This document shows, in pieces, positions 33,768 through 42,366 of a stretch of DNA of 64,000 bases (position 1 is its first letter; each line of letters opens with the position of its first letter). The stretch lies in the NCBI GenBank assembly GCA_004558115.1, contig SFDT01000013.1, positions 1 to 64,000 on the forward strand, given 5' to 3'. Under the pieces are notes generated by a model. It was not told where the DNA came from. It ran no database searches and saw only the letters and a list, made by a program, of their open reading frames with translations. Source of the DNA: Clostridiales bacterium (GTDB lineage Bacteria; Bacillota; Clostridia; Oscillospirales; Oscillospiraceae). A program made the position numbers and the translations under genes.

Positions 33768-34976
33768 ATGGAAAAGCAAAAGAAAAAGCTGGGCTTGCTG
33801 CCCAAACTGATCATCGCCATCGTCCTCGGTATCGTCGTGGGCTTCGTGGCGCAGAACATGGGTTCCGCCGGTGAGCTCATCATCCGCCTGGGCGCTACCT
33901 ACAACAGCATCTTCGGTAACTTCATCAGCTTCTGCATTCCCCTGATCATCATCGGCTTCGTGGCCCCCGGCATTGCCGATCTGGGCGCTGGCGCCGGCAA
34001 GATCCTGGCCATCACCACCGGCATCGCCTATCTGTCCACCGTCATCGCCGGCTCTCTGGCCTATGTCGTGGATATCACCCTGTTCCCCCACCTGGTGGAC
34101 GCCGGTATGTTCACCACTGAGGCTGAAAACGCCGAGGAGACCGTGGTGAGCTCCCTGTTCACCATCGATATGCCCGCCATCATGGGCGTCATGAGCGCCC
34201 TGCTCATCGCCTTCATCCTGGGCCTGGGCATGGCCGTCATCAAGAACGGCACCCTGAAGGCCGTCATGGAAGAGTTCGGCGAGATCGTCAGCAAGCTGGT
34301 GGCCAGCGTCATCATCCCCCTGCTGCCCTTCCACGTCTATGGCATCTTCGCCAAGCTGGCCTATGCCGGTACCATCGTTGAGCTGATGACCTCCTTCGTG
34401 AAGGTCTTCGCCGTGGTCATCTGCCTGCACTGCGTCATCATCGTGTTCCAGTATTTCGTGGCCGGCACCGTGGCCAAGAAGAATCCCTTCGGCCTCATCA
34501 AGAACATGCTGCCCGCTTACACCACCGCCATCGGCACCCAGTCCTCTGCCGCTACCATCCCTGTCACCGTGCAGTGCACCAAGAAGAACGGTGTCTCCGA
34601 TGCTATCGCTGAGTTCGTGTGCCCCCTGTGCGCCACCATTCACCTGTCCGGCTCCACCATCACCCTGACCAGCTGCTCCATCGCTGTTATGATGATGCTG
34701 GGCCAGACCCCCAGCTTCGGCAAGATGTTCCCCTTCATTCTGATGCTGGGCATCACCATGGTCGCCGCTCCCGGCGTCCCCGGCGGCGCTGTCATGGCCG
34801 CTCTGGGCATCCTGGAGTCCATGCTGGGCTTCGATGCTGATATGCAGGGCCTGATGATCGCTCTGTACATCGCTCAGGACTCCTTCGGCACTGCCTGCAA
34901 CGTCACTGGCGACGGCGCGATCGCTGTCTTCATGGACGCCATCACCGGCAAGAACAAGGACAAGGTCAAGGCCTGA
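33768..34976 (+). CDS. Dicarboxylate/amino acid:cation symporter (SDF family), probably Ser/Thr uptake
   Basis: This 402-aa protein of the glutamate-transporter fold has eight or so hydrophobic segments. The family's two hairpin loops are recognisable: the Ser-rich TTAIGTQSSAATIPVT (about 256-271) and APGVPGGAVMA (about 333). NMDGT of the glutamate carriers is replaced by HLSGSTITL, which fits neutral or other amino acid carriers such as SstT. It lies 63 nt after threonine dehydratase with the same strong codon bias, so threonine/serine is the likely substrate. The RBS region contains GAGGACGGAGG, 15-5 nt upstream. Confidence 0.85.
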   Translation: MEKQKKKLGLLPKLIIAIVLGIVVGFVAQNMGSAGELIIRLGATYNSIFGNFISFCIPLIIIGFVAPGIADLGAGAGKILAITTGIAYLSTVIAGSLAYVVDITLFPHLVDAGMFTTEAENAEETVVSSLFTIDMPAIMGVMSALLIAFILGLGMAVIKNGTLKAVMEEFGEIVSKLVASVIIPLLPFHVYGIFAKLAYAGTIVELMTSFVKVFAVVICLHCVIIVFQYFVAGTVAKKNPFGLIKNMLPAYTTAIGTQSSAATIPVTVQCTKKNGVSDAIAEFVCPLCATIHLSGSTITLTSCSIAVMMMLGQTPSFGKMFPFILMLGITMVAAPGVPGGAVMAALGILESMLGFDADMQGLMIALYIAQDSFGTACNVTGDGAIAVFMDAITGKNKDKVKA

Positions 34977-35013
34977 TCGGCACGACCATCCCAAACACTC
35001 TCCCCTAATACAT

Positions 35014-35088
35014 AGAGAAGGCGCCCCGCTTTGCGGGGCGCCTTCTCTATGCCGGTAAAAGAGAAGCCCGGGCCAAAGGCCCGGGCTT
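35014..35088. terminator. Two consecutive terminator hairpins between convergent operons
   Basis: AGAGAAGGCGCCCCGC (35014-35029) pairs with its complement at 35033-35048. AAGCCCGGGCC (35064-35074) pairs with GGCCCGGGCTT (35078-35088), followed on the plus strand by TGTCTGTTT. They separate the symporter from the minus-strand TrpXYZ operon. Confidence 0.8.
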
Positions 35089-35095
35089 TGTCTGT

Positions 35096-35869
35096 TTAAT
35101 TTCCGCACTCGATGGAGATCTGATTGAACCGGGTGAGGATGTCATCAATGGAGGTGTTCCGCTTTTCCTCCCCGGCCCGGTCCAGGACCACATGGCCCCG
35201 GTCCATCATGAGGACGCGGTCGCCGTATTCCACAGCGTAGCGGAGATTGTGAGTGACCATGAGGGCGGTGAGCTTTTTTTCCCGGACCACCTGGTCGGTC
35301 AGCCGCATGATGGTGTCGGCGGTCTTGGGGTCCAGGGCAGCCGTGTGTTCGTCCAGAATGAGGAATTTCAGAGGGGTCATGGTGGCCATCAGCAGGGAAA
35401 CGGCCTGCCGCTGGCCGCCGGAGAGGGCGCCCATTTTCACGTCCAGCTTATCCTCCAGCCCCAGCCCCAGGGACAGCAGCTGTTCCCGGTACTGCTCCAC
35501 CCGGCGGCGGTTGATGGCCCGGCTCAGGCCGAAGGACTTTCCCTTGTTGTCTGCCAGGGACAGGTTTTCCAGCATGGTCAGATTGGGGCAGGTGCCGGCA
35601 GCCGGGTTCTGATATACCCGGCCCATGGTGGCGTAACGCTGATAATCCTTCAGCTTGGAAATACTGGTGCCGCCCACCAGCACGTCGCCGCCCTCAATGG
35701 GGATGGAGCCGCAGATGATGTTCAGCAGGGAGGTCTTGCCGCTGCCGTTGCTGCCTACGATGGCCACGAACTGGCCCTCCTCCACCTTCAGGGAGAAGTG
35801 GTCGAACAGCCGCTGCTCCGTAATGGTGCCGGGATTGTAGACCTTTGTGATATCTCTGATCTCAAGCAT
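35096..35869 (-). CDS. ABC transporter ATPase, TrpZ-like (aromatic amino acid uptake)
   Basis: This 257-aa ATPase has Walker A GSNGSGKT (about 39), signature LSGGQRQ (about 151) and Walker B FLILDEHTAALDP (about 172). The DEHTAALDP form is characteristic of the ATPases that partner ABC_sub_bind-type receptors (COG1101). It overlaps the permease gene by 8 nt. It is the last gene of the operon behind the T-box at 38859, which points to tryptophan import. Confidence 0.88.
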   Translation of the reverse strand: MLEIRDITKVYNPGTITEQRLFDHFSLKVEEGQFVAIVGSNGSGKTSLLNIICGSIPIEGGDVLVGGTSISKLKDYQRYATMGRVYQNPAAGTCPNLTMLENLSLADNKGKSFGLSRAINRRRVEQYREQLLSLGLGLEDKLDVKMGALSGGQRQAVSLLMATMTPLKFLILDEHTAALDPKTADTIMRLTDQVVREKKLTALMVTHNLRYAVEYGDRVLMMDRGHVVLDRAGEEKRNTSIDDILTRFNQISIECGN

Positions 35870-36803
35870 GGATGATCTCCTCTCCCTTCCGGCCGGACAC
35901 CACCAGAACCAGCAAAAACAGCATGGCGGTGATGAGCTTCATCATGTTGGGGGGCAGGCCCATGCTCAGCGCCAGCTGGATGCACAGCTTGTATAGGATG
36001 CTGCCCACGATGACCGCCGTGGTGCCCCGGGGGCTGCCCAGAAAGCGCAGGGCCTTTACACGCCGGAGTCCCCGGGCCGCCGGGGAGGTGGTGTAGAAAT
36101 TCATCAGGGAAATGCCGATAATGACGGCGGCCAGGCCGTATACCAGCTGGCCGGTGCCCATGGTGGCGGAAAAGCTCCGCTGCTCATGGCACACCACACA
36201 GCCCGCCAGGGCCACCAGGGCGTTGGAAATGACCAGGCCCAGCATCTTCACGCTGCCCCGGTCCTTGGCCAGGGAGGTCACCAGGTCCGCATTGTCACCC
36301 ACCGCCCGCAGCAGCAGGCCGGATTTGGTGTTGAAGTACAGGTCCAGAATCAGCTTCACCACCAAAATCAGCACCAGGGATACCACCAGCTTCCGCTCCA
36401 TGAGGGTCAATCCGCCCAGCACGGACATGGTGGACGGCGCGGTGAAAATGGTGTCCGTTCCCCGGTCCACCGTCAGGTTGGAGCCGTTGGCAATGTACAG
36501 GTTGATGGAGAACAGGGCCGTCATGGTGATGATGCCCGCCAGGAGGTTCCGGATCTTCAGCCGCACGTGGATGAAGCCGGTGAACAGTCCCGCCAGGGCG
36601 CCGGCCGCCAGGGAGATGGGCAGCGTCAGCCAGGCGTTCACGCCCCGGGTCAGCAAAATGGCGGTGACGGCGGCGCCCAGAGGAAAGGTGCCGTCCACCC
36701 CCAGGTCTGGGAAGTCCAGAATGGAATAGGTGATGTAGACGCCGAAGGAGATCAGCGTGTAGATGAGGCCCTGAATGAGGGTGCTGATGAGCAGGTCCGC
36801 CAT
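35862..36803 (-). CDS. ABC transporter permease, TrpY-like
   Basis: This 313-aa membrane protein has about eight hydrophobic segments and begins with a GLIYTLISFGVYITYSILD-like stretch. Motifs such as FPDLGVDGTFPLGAA and AVGDNADLVTSLAKD match the COG4120 permeases that go with ABC_sub_bind receptors. It lies 22 nt after a fumarylacetoacetase-like gene and overlaps the ATPase gene. The homologous permease at 40084 shares the same pattern (VADLTVDGTMCTGGA), showing the two operons arose by duplication or share ancestry. Confidence 0.85.
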   Translation of the reverse strand: MADLLISTLIQGLIYTLISFGVYITYSILDFPDLGVDGTFPLGAAVTAILLTRGVNAWLTLPISLAAGALAGLFTGFIHVRLKIRNLLAGIITMTALFSINLYIANGSNLTVDRGTDTIFTAPSTMSVLGGLTLMERKLVVSLVLILVVKLILDLYFNTKSGLLLRAVGDNADLVTSLAKDRGSVKMLGLVISNALVALAGCVVCHEQRSFSATMGTGQLVYGLAAVIIGISLMNFYTTSPAARGLRRVKALRFLGSPRGTTAVIVGSILYKLCIQLALSMGLPPNMMKLITAMLFLLVLVVSGRKGEEIIHA

Positions 36804-36825
36804 AGGGAACCCTCCTTCTCAAAGA

Positions 36826-37692
36826 TTAGCCCACGGGGTTGGTGAGGGTACCGATGCCCTCAATGGTGCAGGACACGGTGTCGCCGGGCTTTAAGAACTT
36901 GGGCGGGTCAAAGCCCATGCCTACGCCGGCGGGGGTGCCGGTGGCGATGATGGTGCCCGGCAGCAGCGTCATACCGGCGGTCAGCTCCTCCAGCACATCC
37001 TGGATGGAATTCAGAAACAGGGAGGTGTTGGAGTCCTGCCGCGGCTCGCCGTTGACGGTGGAGGAAATGCCCAGGGCGGGAGGAAACGCGATCTCGTCGG
37101 CGGTGACGATGCAGGGGCCCATGGGGGTGAAGCCGTCCAGGCTCTTGCCGAAATACCATTGCTTGTGGCCGGTCTGCACGTCCCGGGCGGAAACGTCGTT
37201 GAGGACGGTGTAGCCGAAGATGTAATCGCCGGCCTCGGCGGCGTTCACATGTTTGGCAGTCTTTCCCAGAATGACCCCCAGCTCCACTTCGTAATCCAGC
37301 CGCTCCACCAGGTCCTGGTGGCTCTGGATGACACCGCCGGGGGCCACGGCCTCGCTGACCCGCTTGGAGAAGTACACCGCCGCGGGCTTTTCCTTGGTGA
37401 AGGCGTCAGCGTCGTATTTGGCGGCCTCTGAGGCATGGGCCTTATAGTTCATGCCCAGGCACAGCACATCCTGCCGGGGGCGGGGGATGGGGGCCAGCAG
37501 CTCCACATCCGCCAGGGCCACGGACGCGCCGCCGCCCTCCGCCGCGGTAACGGCGGAGGACAGTTGGGAAAGGGTCATGGTCTCAATGAGGGTGTTCATA
37601 TCGGGGACGGGCAGCGGCAGGATGGCGGTGCCGTCCTTTGTCAGGGCGCCGACCTTTTCGGCGCCGTTTTCGCGGTAAGTGACCAGCTTCAT
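36826..37692 (-). CDS. Fumarylacetoacetate hydrolase (FAH) family enzyme
   Basis: This 288-aa protein has the FAH fold C-terminal domain (about 75-285), with metal-binding acidic residues in LDYEVELGVILG (about 132), SARDVQ (about 168) and a IIATGTPAGVGMGFDPP loop near the C-terminus. Members hydrolyse or decarboxylate beta-diketo and oxo acids such as acylpyruvates or oxaloacetate. It is unusual inside a TrpXYZ operon. Gap sizes of 25 and 22 nt to its neighbours place it in the same transcript. It may process a metabolite of the transported compound, but nothing in the sequence shows which. Confidence 0.85.
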   Translation of the reverse strand: MKLVTYRENGAEKVGALTKDGTAILPLPVPDMNTLIETMTLSQLSSAVTAAEGGGASVALADVELLAPIPRPRQDVLCLGMNYKAHASEAAKYDADAFTKEKPAAVYFSKRVSEAVAPGGVIQSHQDLVERLDYEVELGVILGKTAKHVNAAEAGDYIFGYTVLNDVSARDVQTGHKQWYFGKSLDGFTPMGPCIVTADEIAFPPALGISSTVNGEPRQDSNTSLFLNSIQDVLEELTAGMTLLPGTIIATGTPAGVGMGFDPPKFLKPGDTVSCTIEGIGTLTNPVG

Positions 37693-37717
37693 AGAAGAAC
37701 TCCTTGTTTGATGATTT

Positions 37718-38740
37718 TTATGCCTCGCTGCTTTCCACGGCCTTCTGCGCCACGGCGTCCGGCAGGACGATGCCCATGGCGTCCAGGGCCTCGGAATTCA
37801 CGTAGATGCCGTATTCGGAAATGGTCTCATAGGGGAGGTCCTGGCAGGCGGCTTCGCCCCGGAGGACCTTGGCGGCCATCTGGCCGGTCTGCTTGCCCAG
37901 CTGGATATAGTCGATGCCGGCGGCGGCCACGCAGCCCAGCTTCACCTGCTCCACCTCAGAGCCGTAGATGGGGATACCGGCGTCATTGGTCTTTTCCAGG
38001 ATGGCGGCCAGAACGCCCACCACGTTGTTGTCCGTCAGGTTGGAGATGCAGTCCACCTTGTGGGCGATGAGGGTGTCGGCGGCCTGGGTGACCTCCGCCT
38101 GGGCGGTGACGCCGATGGCGTCGATGGTGAAGCCGTAGTCACCGGCCTTCTCCTGGTACTCGGCGATGGCGGACACGGAGTTGGGCTCGCTGGTGGTGTA
38201 GATGATGCCGATGGTCTTGGCGTTAGGCTGCAGCTGGCGGATGAGGTCCAGCTGGGCCTCCACCGGCAGCTTGTCGGAGGTGCCGGTAACATTGCCGGAG
38301 TCCAGCTTCGCCTGGACGGGGTCGGTGATGGCGGTGAAGATCACGGGAATATCCTTATCCTCGGCGGCGTTGAAGCAGGCCACGGCGGAGGGAGTGGCGA
38401 TGCCCACCATCAAATCCACATCCTCGGCGGAGAAGGCGTCGCCGATCTGGGCGTTGACGTTGTCGTCGAAGCCGGCGTTCTGGTAGTCCACCTCAAAGTC
38501 CACGCCTTCTTTCAGTCCGGCCTCTTCCAGGCCCTGGAGGAAGCCGATGCGGCAGTTATCCAAAGAGGCGTGCTGGCCGTACTGATTGATGCCGATCAGG
38601 TACTTTTCCGTGGTGGCCTCGGCGGGGGCTTCAGAGCCGCTCTCAGCGGGAGCTTCTTCTTTTTTGCCGCCGCAGGCGGTCAGAGTCAGGGCCAGGGACA
38701 GCGCCAGGATGGCGGAAGTAATATGACGGAAGTTTTTCAT
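37718..38740 (-). CDS. ABC substrate-binding lipoprotein, TrpX-like (ABC_sub_bind family)
   Basis: This 340-aa receptor has a lipoprotein signal with lipobox LTAC (Cys at about 23), a Glu/Ala-rich linker, and an ABC_sub_bind domain (COG2984) with GINQYGQHASLDNCR near the start and TSEPNSVSAIAEYQ in the middle. The family binds aromatic amino acids in TrpXYZ systems. It is the first gene after a T-box whose specifier appears to be TGG (Trp), so tryptophan is the best guess. The RBS is GGAGATAGT-like and modest. Confidence 0.88.
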   Translation of the reverse strand: MKNFRHITSAILALSLALTLTACGGKKEEAPAESGSEAPAEATTEKYLIGINQYGQHASLDNCRIGFLQGLEEAGLKEGVDFEVDYQNAGFDDNVNAQIGDAFSAEDVDLMVGIATPSAVACFNAAEDKDIPVIFTAITDPVQAKLDSGNVTGTSDKLPVEAQLDLIRQLQPNAKTIGIIYTTSEPNSVSAIAEYQEKAGDYGFTIDAIGVTAQAEVTQAADTLIAHKVDCISNLTDNNVVGVLAAILEKTNDAGIPIYGSEVEQVKLGCVAAAGIDYIQLGKQTGQMAAKVLRGEAACQDLPYETISEYGIYVNSEALDAMGIVLPDAVAQKAVESSEA

Positions 38741-38858
38741 GATACTATCTCCAATCTCATTTTAAAATTTTTTAAGGGGCCGGTCAATTACGATTTCTCT
38801 CTGGACCCGCCATCGTCTGGTGTTGCGTTTCATCAAAAAAACTCCCTTCCGGAAAAAC

Positions 38859-39115
38859 AAAAAAGCCTTATCCCAAATTTGGGACAAGACTTCTGATCCT
38901 GCGGTACCACCCAAGTTGACGCATAGCGCCCGCTCGTCTCACGTACAAATCATACGTGCCGCGCTGATAACGGGTGCGGTCCCCGTCAGTCGCTACTGGG
39001 CCATCCGGCTGTTCGCTCTGCCCTCGCAAGTCCATTCGCCGAAACGTTCTCTGCCGCGATCCCACCATCCGCGGCTCTCTGAAAGGTGACCGTAACGGGT
39101 ACTCCTCTTGCTCAT
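38859..39115 (-). ncRNA. T-box riboswitch, probable tryptophan specifier
   Basis: Read on the minus strand, the leader has Stem I features (GAGGAGTA, then AGAGAGCCGCGG and GGTGGGA). The specifier region is GCGAATGGACTTGCGAGG, in which TGG at 39032-39034 stands in the usual GAA-NNN-AC setting. The invariant T-box GGGTGGTACCGC is at 38901-38912. It is followed by a terminator stem (38865-38893) and TTTTTT. Uncharged tRNA-Trp would favour antitermination and expression of the downstream transporter. The T-box is certain; the specifier assignment is probable. Confidence 0.9.
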
Positions 39116-39140
39116 CGGTTTATCTGTTTGATTGCTTTGC

Positions 39141-39169
39141 ATTATACGCATCCGGCGGACAAATGTCAA
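39141..39169 (-). promoter_or_regulatory. Sigma-A promoter of the T-box-controlled TrpXYZ operon
   Basis: On the minus strand consensus TTGACA (39164-39169) and consensus TATAAT (39141-39146) are 17 bp apart. Confidence 0.85.
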
Positions 39170-39221
39170 CCGTTAATTTTAACAATTTTTCTCTGCTGCT
39201 TTAAATAAAAAAAGAGAAATG

Positions 39222-39256
39222 AAAAAGGGTACGGGCCGCATCCGCGGCCCGTACCC
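39222..39256 (-). terminator. Terminator of the second ABC operon
   Basis: GGGTACGGGCCGC (39227-39239) pairs with GCGGCCCGTACCC (39244-39256), followed on the minus strand by TTTTTCATTTC. Confidence 0.88.
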
Positions 39257-39296
39257 AGAACACATTACTTACGACACGCTAGTCCCAGCCGGCAAC

Positions 39297-40091
39297 TCAG
39301 GAGAGTAGCAGCTTGTCGTCGGCTTCATCAGAGCCGCTGACTTTGCTGAACAGCTCCAGCAGCTGGGGGACCGTCAGCTTTTTCTTTTCCTCGCCGGACA
39401 CATCAATGACGATGCGGCCCTCATACATCATGATGAGGCGGTTGCCGTGCTGGATGGCGTCCCGCATGTTGTGGGTGATCATCAGGGTGGTCAAGTGGTC
39501 CTTTTCAATGATGCGGTCCGTGGCGTCCAGTACCTTGGCGGCAGTCTTGGGGTCCAGAGCCGCCGTGTGCTCGTCCAGAAGCAGCAGCTGGGGCTTAATG
39601 AGGGTGGCCATCAGCAGCGTCAGCGCCTGGCGCTGGCCACCGGACAGGAGGCCCACCTTGCTGGTGAGCCGGTTCTCCAGCCCCAGGTCCAGGATCTTCA
39701 GCCGCTCAATGTACTCCTCCCGCTCTGCCTTGGTGATGCCTGCCCGCAAGGTGCGGCTCTTGCCCCGGCGGGCGGCCAGTGCCAGATTTTCCTCGATCTG
39801 CATGGTAGCGGCAGTGCCCAGCATGGGGTCCTGGAACACCCGGCCGATGTATTTGGCCCGCTTGTGCTCCGGCATATGGGTCAGATCCACGCCGCCGATG
39901 GAGATGCTGCCGGCGTCTACCGGCCAAACGCCGGCCACGGCGTTGAGCAGGGTGGACTTACCGGCGCCGTTGCCGCCGATGACGGTGACAAAGTCGCCGT
40001 CGTTCAGATGCAGGGAAAGGCCCCGCAGGGCGGTCTTTTCGTTGACGGTGCCGGCGTTGAAGGTTTTCCAGATGTCTTTGACCTCAAGCAT
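39297..40091 (-). CDS. ABC transporter ATPase, paralogue of the TrpZ-like protein
   Basis: This 264-aa ATPase has Walker A GGNGAGKST (about 37), signature LSGGQRQ and Walker B LLLLDEHTAALDP, the same DEHTAALDP form as the ATPase at 35096. The ATG at 40091 was chosen because AAGGAGGT lies 8 nt upstream; a GTG three codons earlier is too close to it. It overlaps the permease gene by 8 nt. It powers the transporter encoded by the next two genes; its ligand may be an aromatic or other amino acid. Confidence 0.87.
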   Translation of the reverse strand: MLEVKDIWKTFNAGTVNEKTALRGLSLHLNDGDFVTVIGGNGAGKSTLLNAVAGVWPVDAGSISIGGVDLTHMPEHKRAKYIGRVFQDPMLGTAATMQIEENLALAARRGKSRTLRAGITKAEREEYIERLKILDLGLENRLTSKVGLLSGGQRQALTLLMATLIKPQLLLLDEHTAALDPKTAAKVLDATDRIIEKDHLTTLMITHNMRDAIQHGNRLIMMYEGRIVIDVSGEEKKKLTVPQLLELFSKVSGSDEADDKLLLS

Positions 40092-41007
40092 TTGCGGCAC
40101 CTCCTTTCTTGACGGGCTTGCTGAAGTACTTGTCCTTCCAGTAGGGGATGGACAGGAACAGCGCCACGATCAGGGAGGTGATGAGCTTCATATCGTCGCC
40201 GCTCATGCCCAGCCAGATGACAAGAGAGTACACGGCGTAATAAATGACGGAGCCGAACACCACGCTCAGCAGGCGCAGGGCGAAATTGGTAAAGAGCTTG
40301 CCGAACACCACGTCTCCGATGATGACCGCCGCCAGGCCGATGACGATGGCGCCGCGGCCCATGCTGACATCGGCGAAGCCCTGATACTGGCTCAGCAGGG
40401 CGGAGGACAGGGCCACCAGGCCGTTGGAGAGCATCAGTCCCAGCACCGTGGTGAAGTTGGTGTTGATGCCCTGGGCCCGGCTCATGGCGGAGTTGGAGCC
40501 GGTGGAGCGGAGGGAGCAGCCCAGCTCCGTGCCGAAGAACCAGTACAGCGCGGCAATGAGCAGGATGCACACGATGCCCACCACCAGGATGGGGTTCTCC
40601 ACGGACAGGGCCTTCACATTCCGGGAGGACACCAGCAGGCGGTAGTTATTGGCGTTGATGGGCTGGTTGGCCTTGCCCATGATCCGCAGGTTCACGGAGT
40701 ACAGGGCCAGCTGGGTCAGAATGCCGGACAAAATGGCGGGGATGCCGCAGGCGGTGTGCAGCAGGCCGGTGGCCAGGCCCGCCAGCATACCGGCAAGAAA
40801 GGAAGCCAGCAGCGCGGCGGGAATGGACCAGCCGGCCATGGTCAGCATGATGAACACGGCGCCGCCGGTGCACATGGTGCCGTCCACCGTCAGGTCCGCC
40901 ACATCCAGAATGCGGTAGGTGATGTAAACGCCGATGGCCATGATGCCCCAGATCAGACCCTGTGAGACCGCGCCTGGGAGCGAATTGAGAAGTGCGATTG
41001 GATTCAT
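40084..41007 (-). CDS. ABC transporter permease, paralogue of the TrpY-like protein
   Basis: This 307-aa membrane protein has about eight hydrophobic segments and the COG4120 motifs VADLTVDGTMCTGGAVF and TGLLHTACGIPAILSGI. It is similar in layout to the permease at 35862. It is separated from its receptor gene by a strong hairpin that probably lets less transcript through, as usual for receptor-rich ABC operons. Ligand not known. Confidence 0.85.
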   Translation of the reverse strand: MNPIALLNSLPGAVSQGLIWGIMAIGVYITYRILDVADLTVDGTMCTGGAVFIMLTMAGWSIPAALLASFLAGMLAGLATGLLHTACGIPAILSGILTQLALYSVNLRIMGKANQPINANNYRLLVSSRNVKALSVENPILVVGIVCILLIAALYWFFGTELGCSLRSTGSNSAMSRAQGINTNFTTVLGLMLSNGLVALSSALLSQYQGFADVSMGRGAIVIGLAAVIIGDVVFGKLFTNFALRLLSVVFGSVIYYAVYSLVIWLGMSGDDMKLITSLIVALFLSIPYWKDKYFSKPVKKGGAANA

Positions 41008-41052
41008 ATGATTCTTCCCCCAAAAGTGTTGATAGATATCAACATTTTACCA

Positions 41053-41091
41053 AAAAGCAGCGGGAAAGGGAAGCCCTTTCCCGCTGCTTTT
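41053..41091 (-). terminator. Intraoperonic terminator between receptor and permease genes
   Basis: An 18-bp stem, 41053-41070 with 41074-41091 (core GCAGCGGGAAAGGG), is followed on the minus strand by TGGTAAAATG. It lies inside the operon and should reduce permease/ATPase expression relative to the receptor. Confidence 0.75.
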
Positions 41092-41112
41092 CAAAAAACT
41101 TGCCGAAAAAGA

Positions 41113-42117
41113 TCACTCAATGACCACGTAATCGCTGGGGATGGTCACATTCAGGTCCGCGCAGATATCAGCGTTGTACTTCTTGGTGAACTGAGGCGCA
41201 TACTCGATGGCCATGGTGGAGATATCAGCCTCGCCGGTGAGGACCTGGGCGGCCATCTCGCCGGTCTTGTAGCCGATGTCATAGTAGCTGATGGACAGGG
41301 TGGCCACGCCGCAGCCGCCGGCGATGCCCTCCTCACCGGCCACCACGGGGATGCCGGCGGGACGGCAGATGTTGTCGATGATGCCGGTGTTGGCGGCCAC
41401 GGTGTTGTCAGTGGGAACGTAGATCACGTCGGAAGCGGCCACGGCGCTCTCGGTGACGGCGGCCAGGTCGTTGGAGTCAGAGAAGGAATACAGGGTGGCG
41501 GTGTAGCCCAGCTTCTCCAGCTCAGCCTTCACAACATCCACCTGATACTGGCTGTTGGCCTCGGCGGAGCAGTAAATGAGGCCCACGTTCTTGGCGTCGG
41601 GGAACAGCTCCTGGATCATAGCGGCCTGCTGGTCCAGAGGAGCCAGGTCGGAGGTGCCGGAGATGTTGCCGCCCACGGTGCCGGAGAAGTTCTCAATGCC
41701 CAGGGCCACGCCGTACTCGGTGACGGAGGTGCCCAGGATGGGGATGGTGGTGGTGGCGGCGGCAGCGGCCTGCAGGGCGGGGGTGGCGTTGCACATGATC
41801 AGGTCCACATCAGCGGCAATGAACTGGTTGACGATGGTGGAACACATGGGAATGTCGTTGGAGGCATTCTGGCTGTCGATCTCCACCTGGCCGGGCAGCT
41901 TTTCATTCAGGGCGTCGATAAAGCCCTGGGTGGCGGCGTCCAGCGCCACGTGCTGGACCAGCTGGCAGATACCGACCGTGTAGGTCTCAGCGGGGGTCTC
42001 GGCGGGAGTTTCGGCAGGAGTCTCGGCGGGAGCCTCCTCTTTCTTGGCGCCGCAGGCGGCCAGGCTCAGGACCATCACAGCGGCCAGAGCCAGGGCAAGA
42101 AGCTTCTTTTTCATCAC
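41113..42117 (-). CDS. ABC substrate-binding lipoprotein (ABC_sub_bind family), second copy
   Basis: This 334-aa receptor has the lipobox LAAC (Cys at about 22), then a linker with four AETP repeats. Its ABC_sub_bind domain has GICQLVQHVALDAATQGF near residue 45 and CSAEANSQYQVDVV in the middle. It parallels the receptor at 37718 but its leader differs: no T-box, instead a short ORF and an intrinsic terminator lie upstream. Two adjacent ATG codons can start it; the first is used here. Ligand unknown, plausibly another aromatic or sulfur-containing amino acid. Confidence 0.87.
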   Translation of the reverse strand: MMKKKLLALALAAVMVLSLAACGAKKEEAPAETPAETPAETPAETYTVGICQLVQHVALDAATQGFIDALNEKLPGQVEIDSQNASNDIPMCSTIVNQFIAADVDLIMCNATPALQAAAAATTTIPILGTSVTEYGVALGIENFSGTVGGNISGTSDLAPLDQQAAMIQELFPDAKNVGLIYCSAEANSQYQVDVVKAELEKLGYTATLYSFSDSNDLAAVTESAVAASDVIYVPTDNTVAANTGIIDNICRPAGIPVVAGEEGIAGGCGVATLSISYYDIGYKTGEMAAQVLTGEADISTMAIEYAPQFTKKYNADICADLNVTIPSDYVVIE

Positions 42118-42152
42118 AGTGCTCTCCTTCTTTTCATTGGAAGATTAAATTA

Positions 42153-42185
42153 TAAAAAGCGGCTCTGTCCGAAGAACAGAGCCGC
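42153..42185 (-). terminator. Attenuator terminator upstream of the second ABC operon
   Basis: GCGGCTCTGT (42159-42168 and its complement at 42176-42185) forms a 10-bp stem followed on the minus strand by TTTTTATAAT. It lies between the leader ORF and the receptor gene. Its loop side CGGACAGA (minus strand, 42164-42171) is complementary to TCTGTCCG within the leader ORF (42223-42230), allowing an alternative antiterminator pairing. Confidence 0.8.
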
Positions 42186-42198
42186 CTTCCATACATGG

Positions 42199-42318
42199 TC
42201 AGCAAATGCATCCTGTTTCAGCCGGACAGACGTGACAGATACGGCCCGCAAAGCGGACCTTGCTAAAGTAATAGGAGCCCAGAGAGACAGAGCGGGAAGC
42301 AAAGGAAATATGACGCAT
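42199..42318 (-). CDS. Candidate leader peptide (39 aa) of the second ABC operon
   Basis: This short frame starts with ATG behind AAAGGAG (6-nt spacing) and lies between a clear promoter and an intrinsic terminator. The peptide contains a Ser-rich stretch (ISFASRSVSLGS), then Tyr-Tyr-Phe, and ends with four Cys residues, CHVCPAETGCIC. The codons for Val-Cys-Pro overlap the strand that can pair with the terminator. Bases at the 5' end of the transcript (TTTCAGCCG, minus strand) can also pair with CGGCTGAAA late in the ORF. This fits attenuation by ribosome position, with Tyr/Phe or Cys as possible signals. A stable micro-protein is the alternative. Confidence 0.6.
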   Translation of the reverse strand: MRHISFASRSVSLGSYYFSKVRFAGRICHVCPAETGCIC

Positions 42319-42366
42319 GACCGGGACTCCTTTCCGCCACTTCGGCTGAAATGTTGGTACTTTTAC

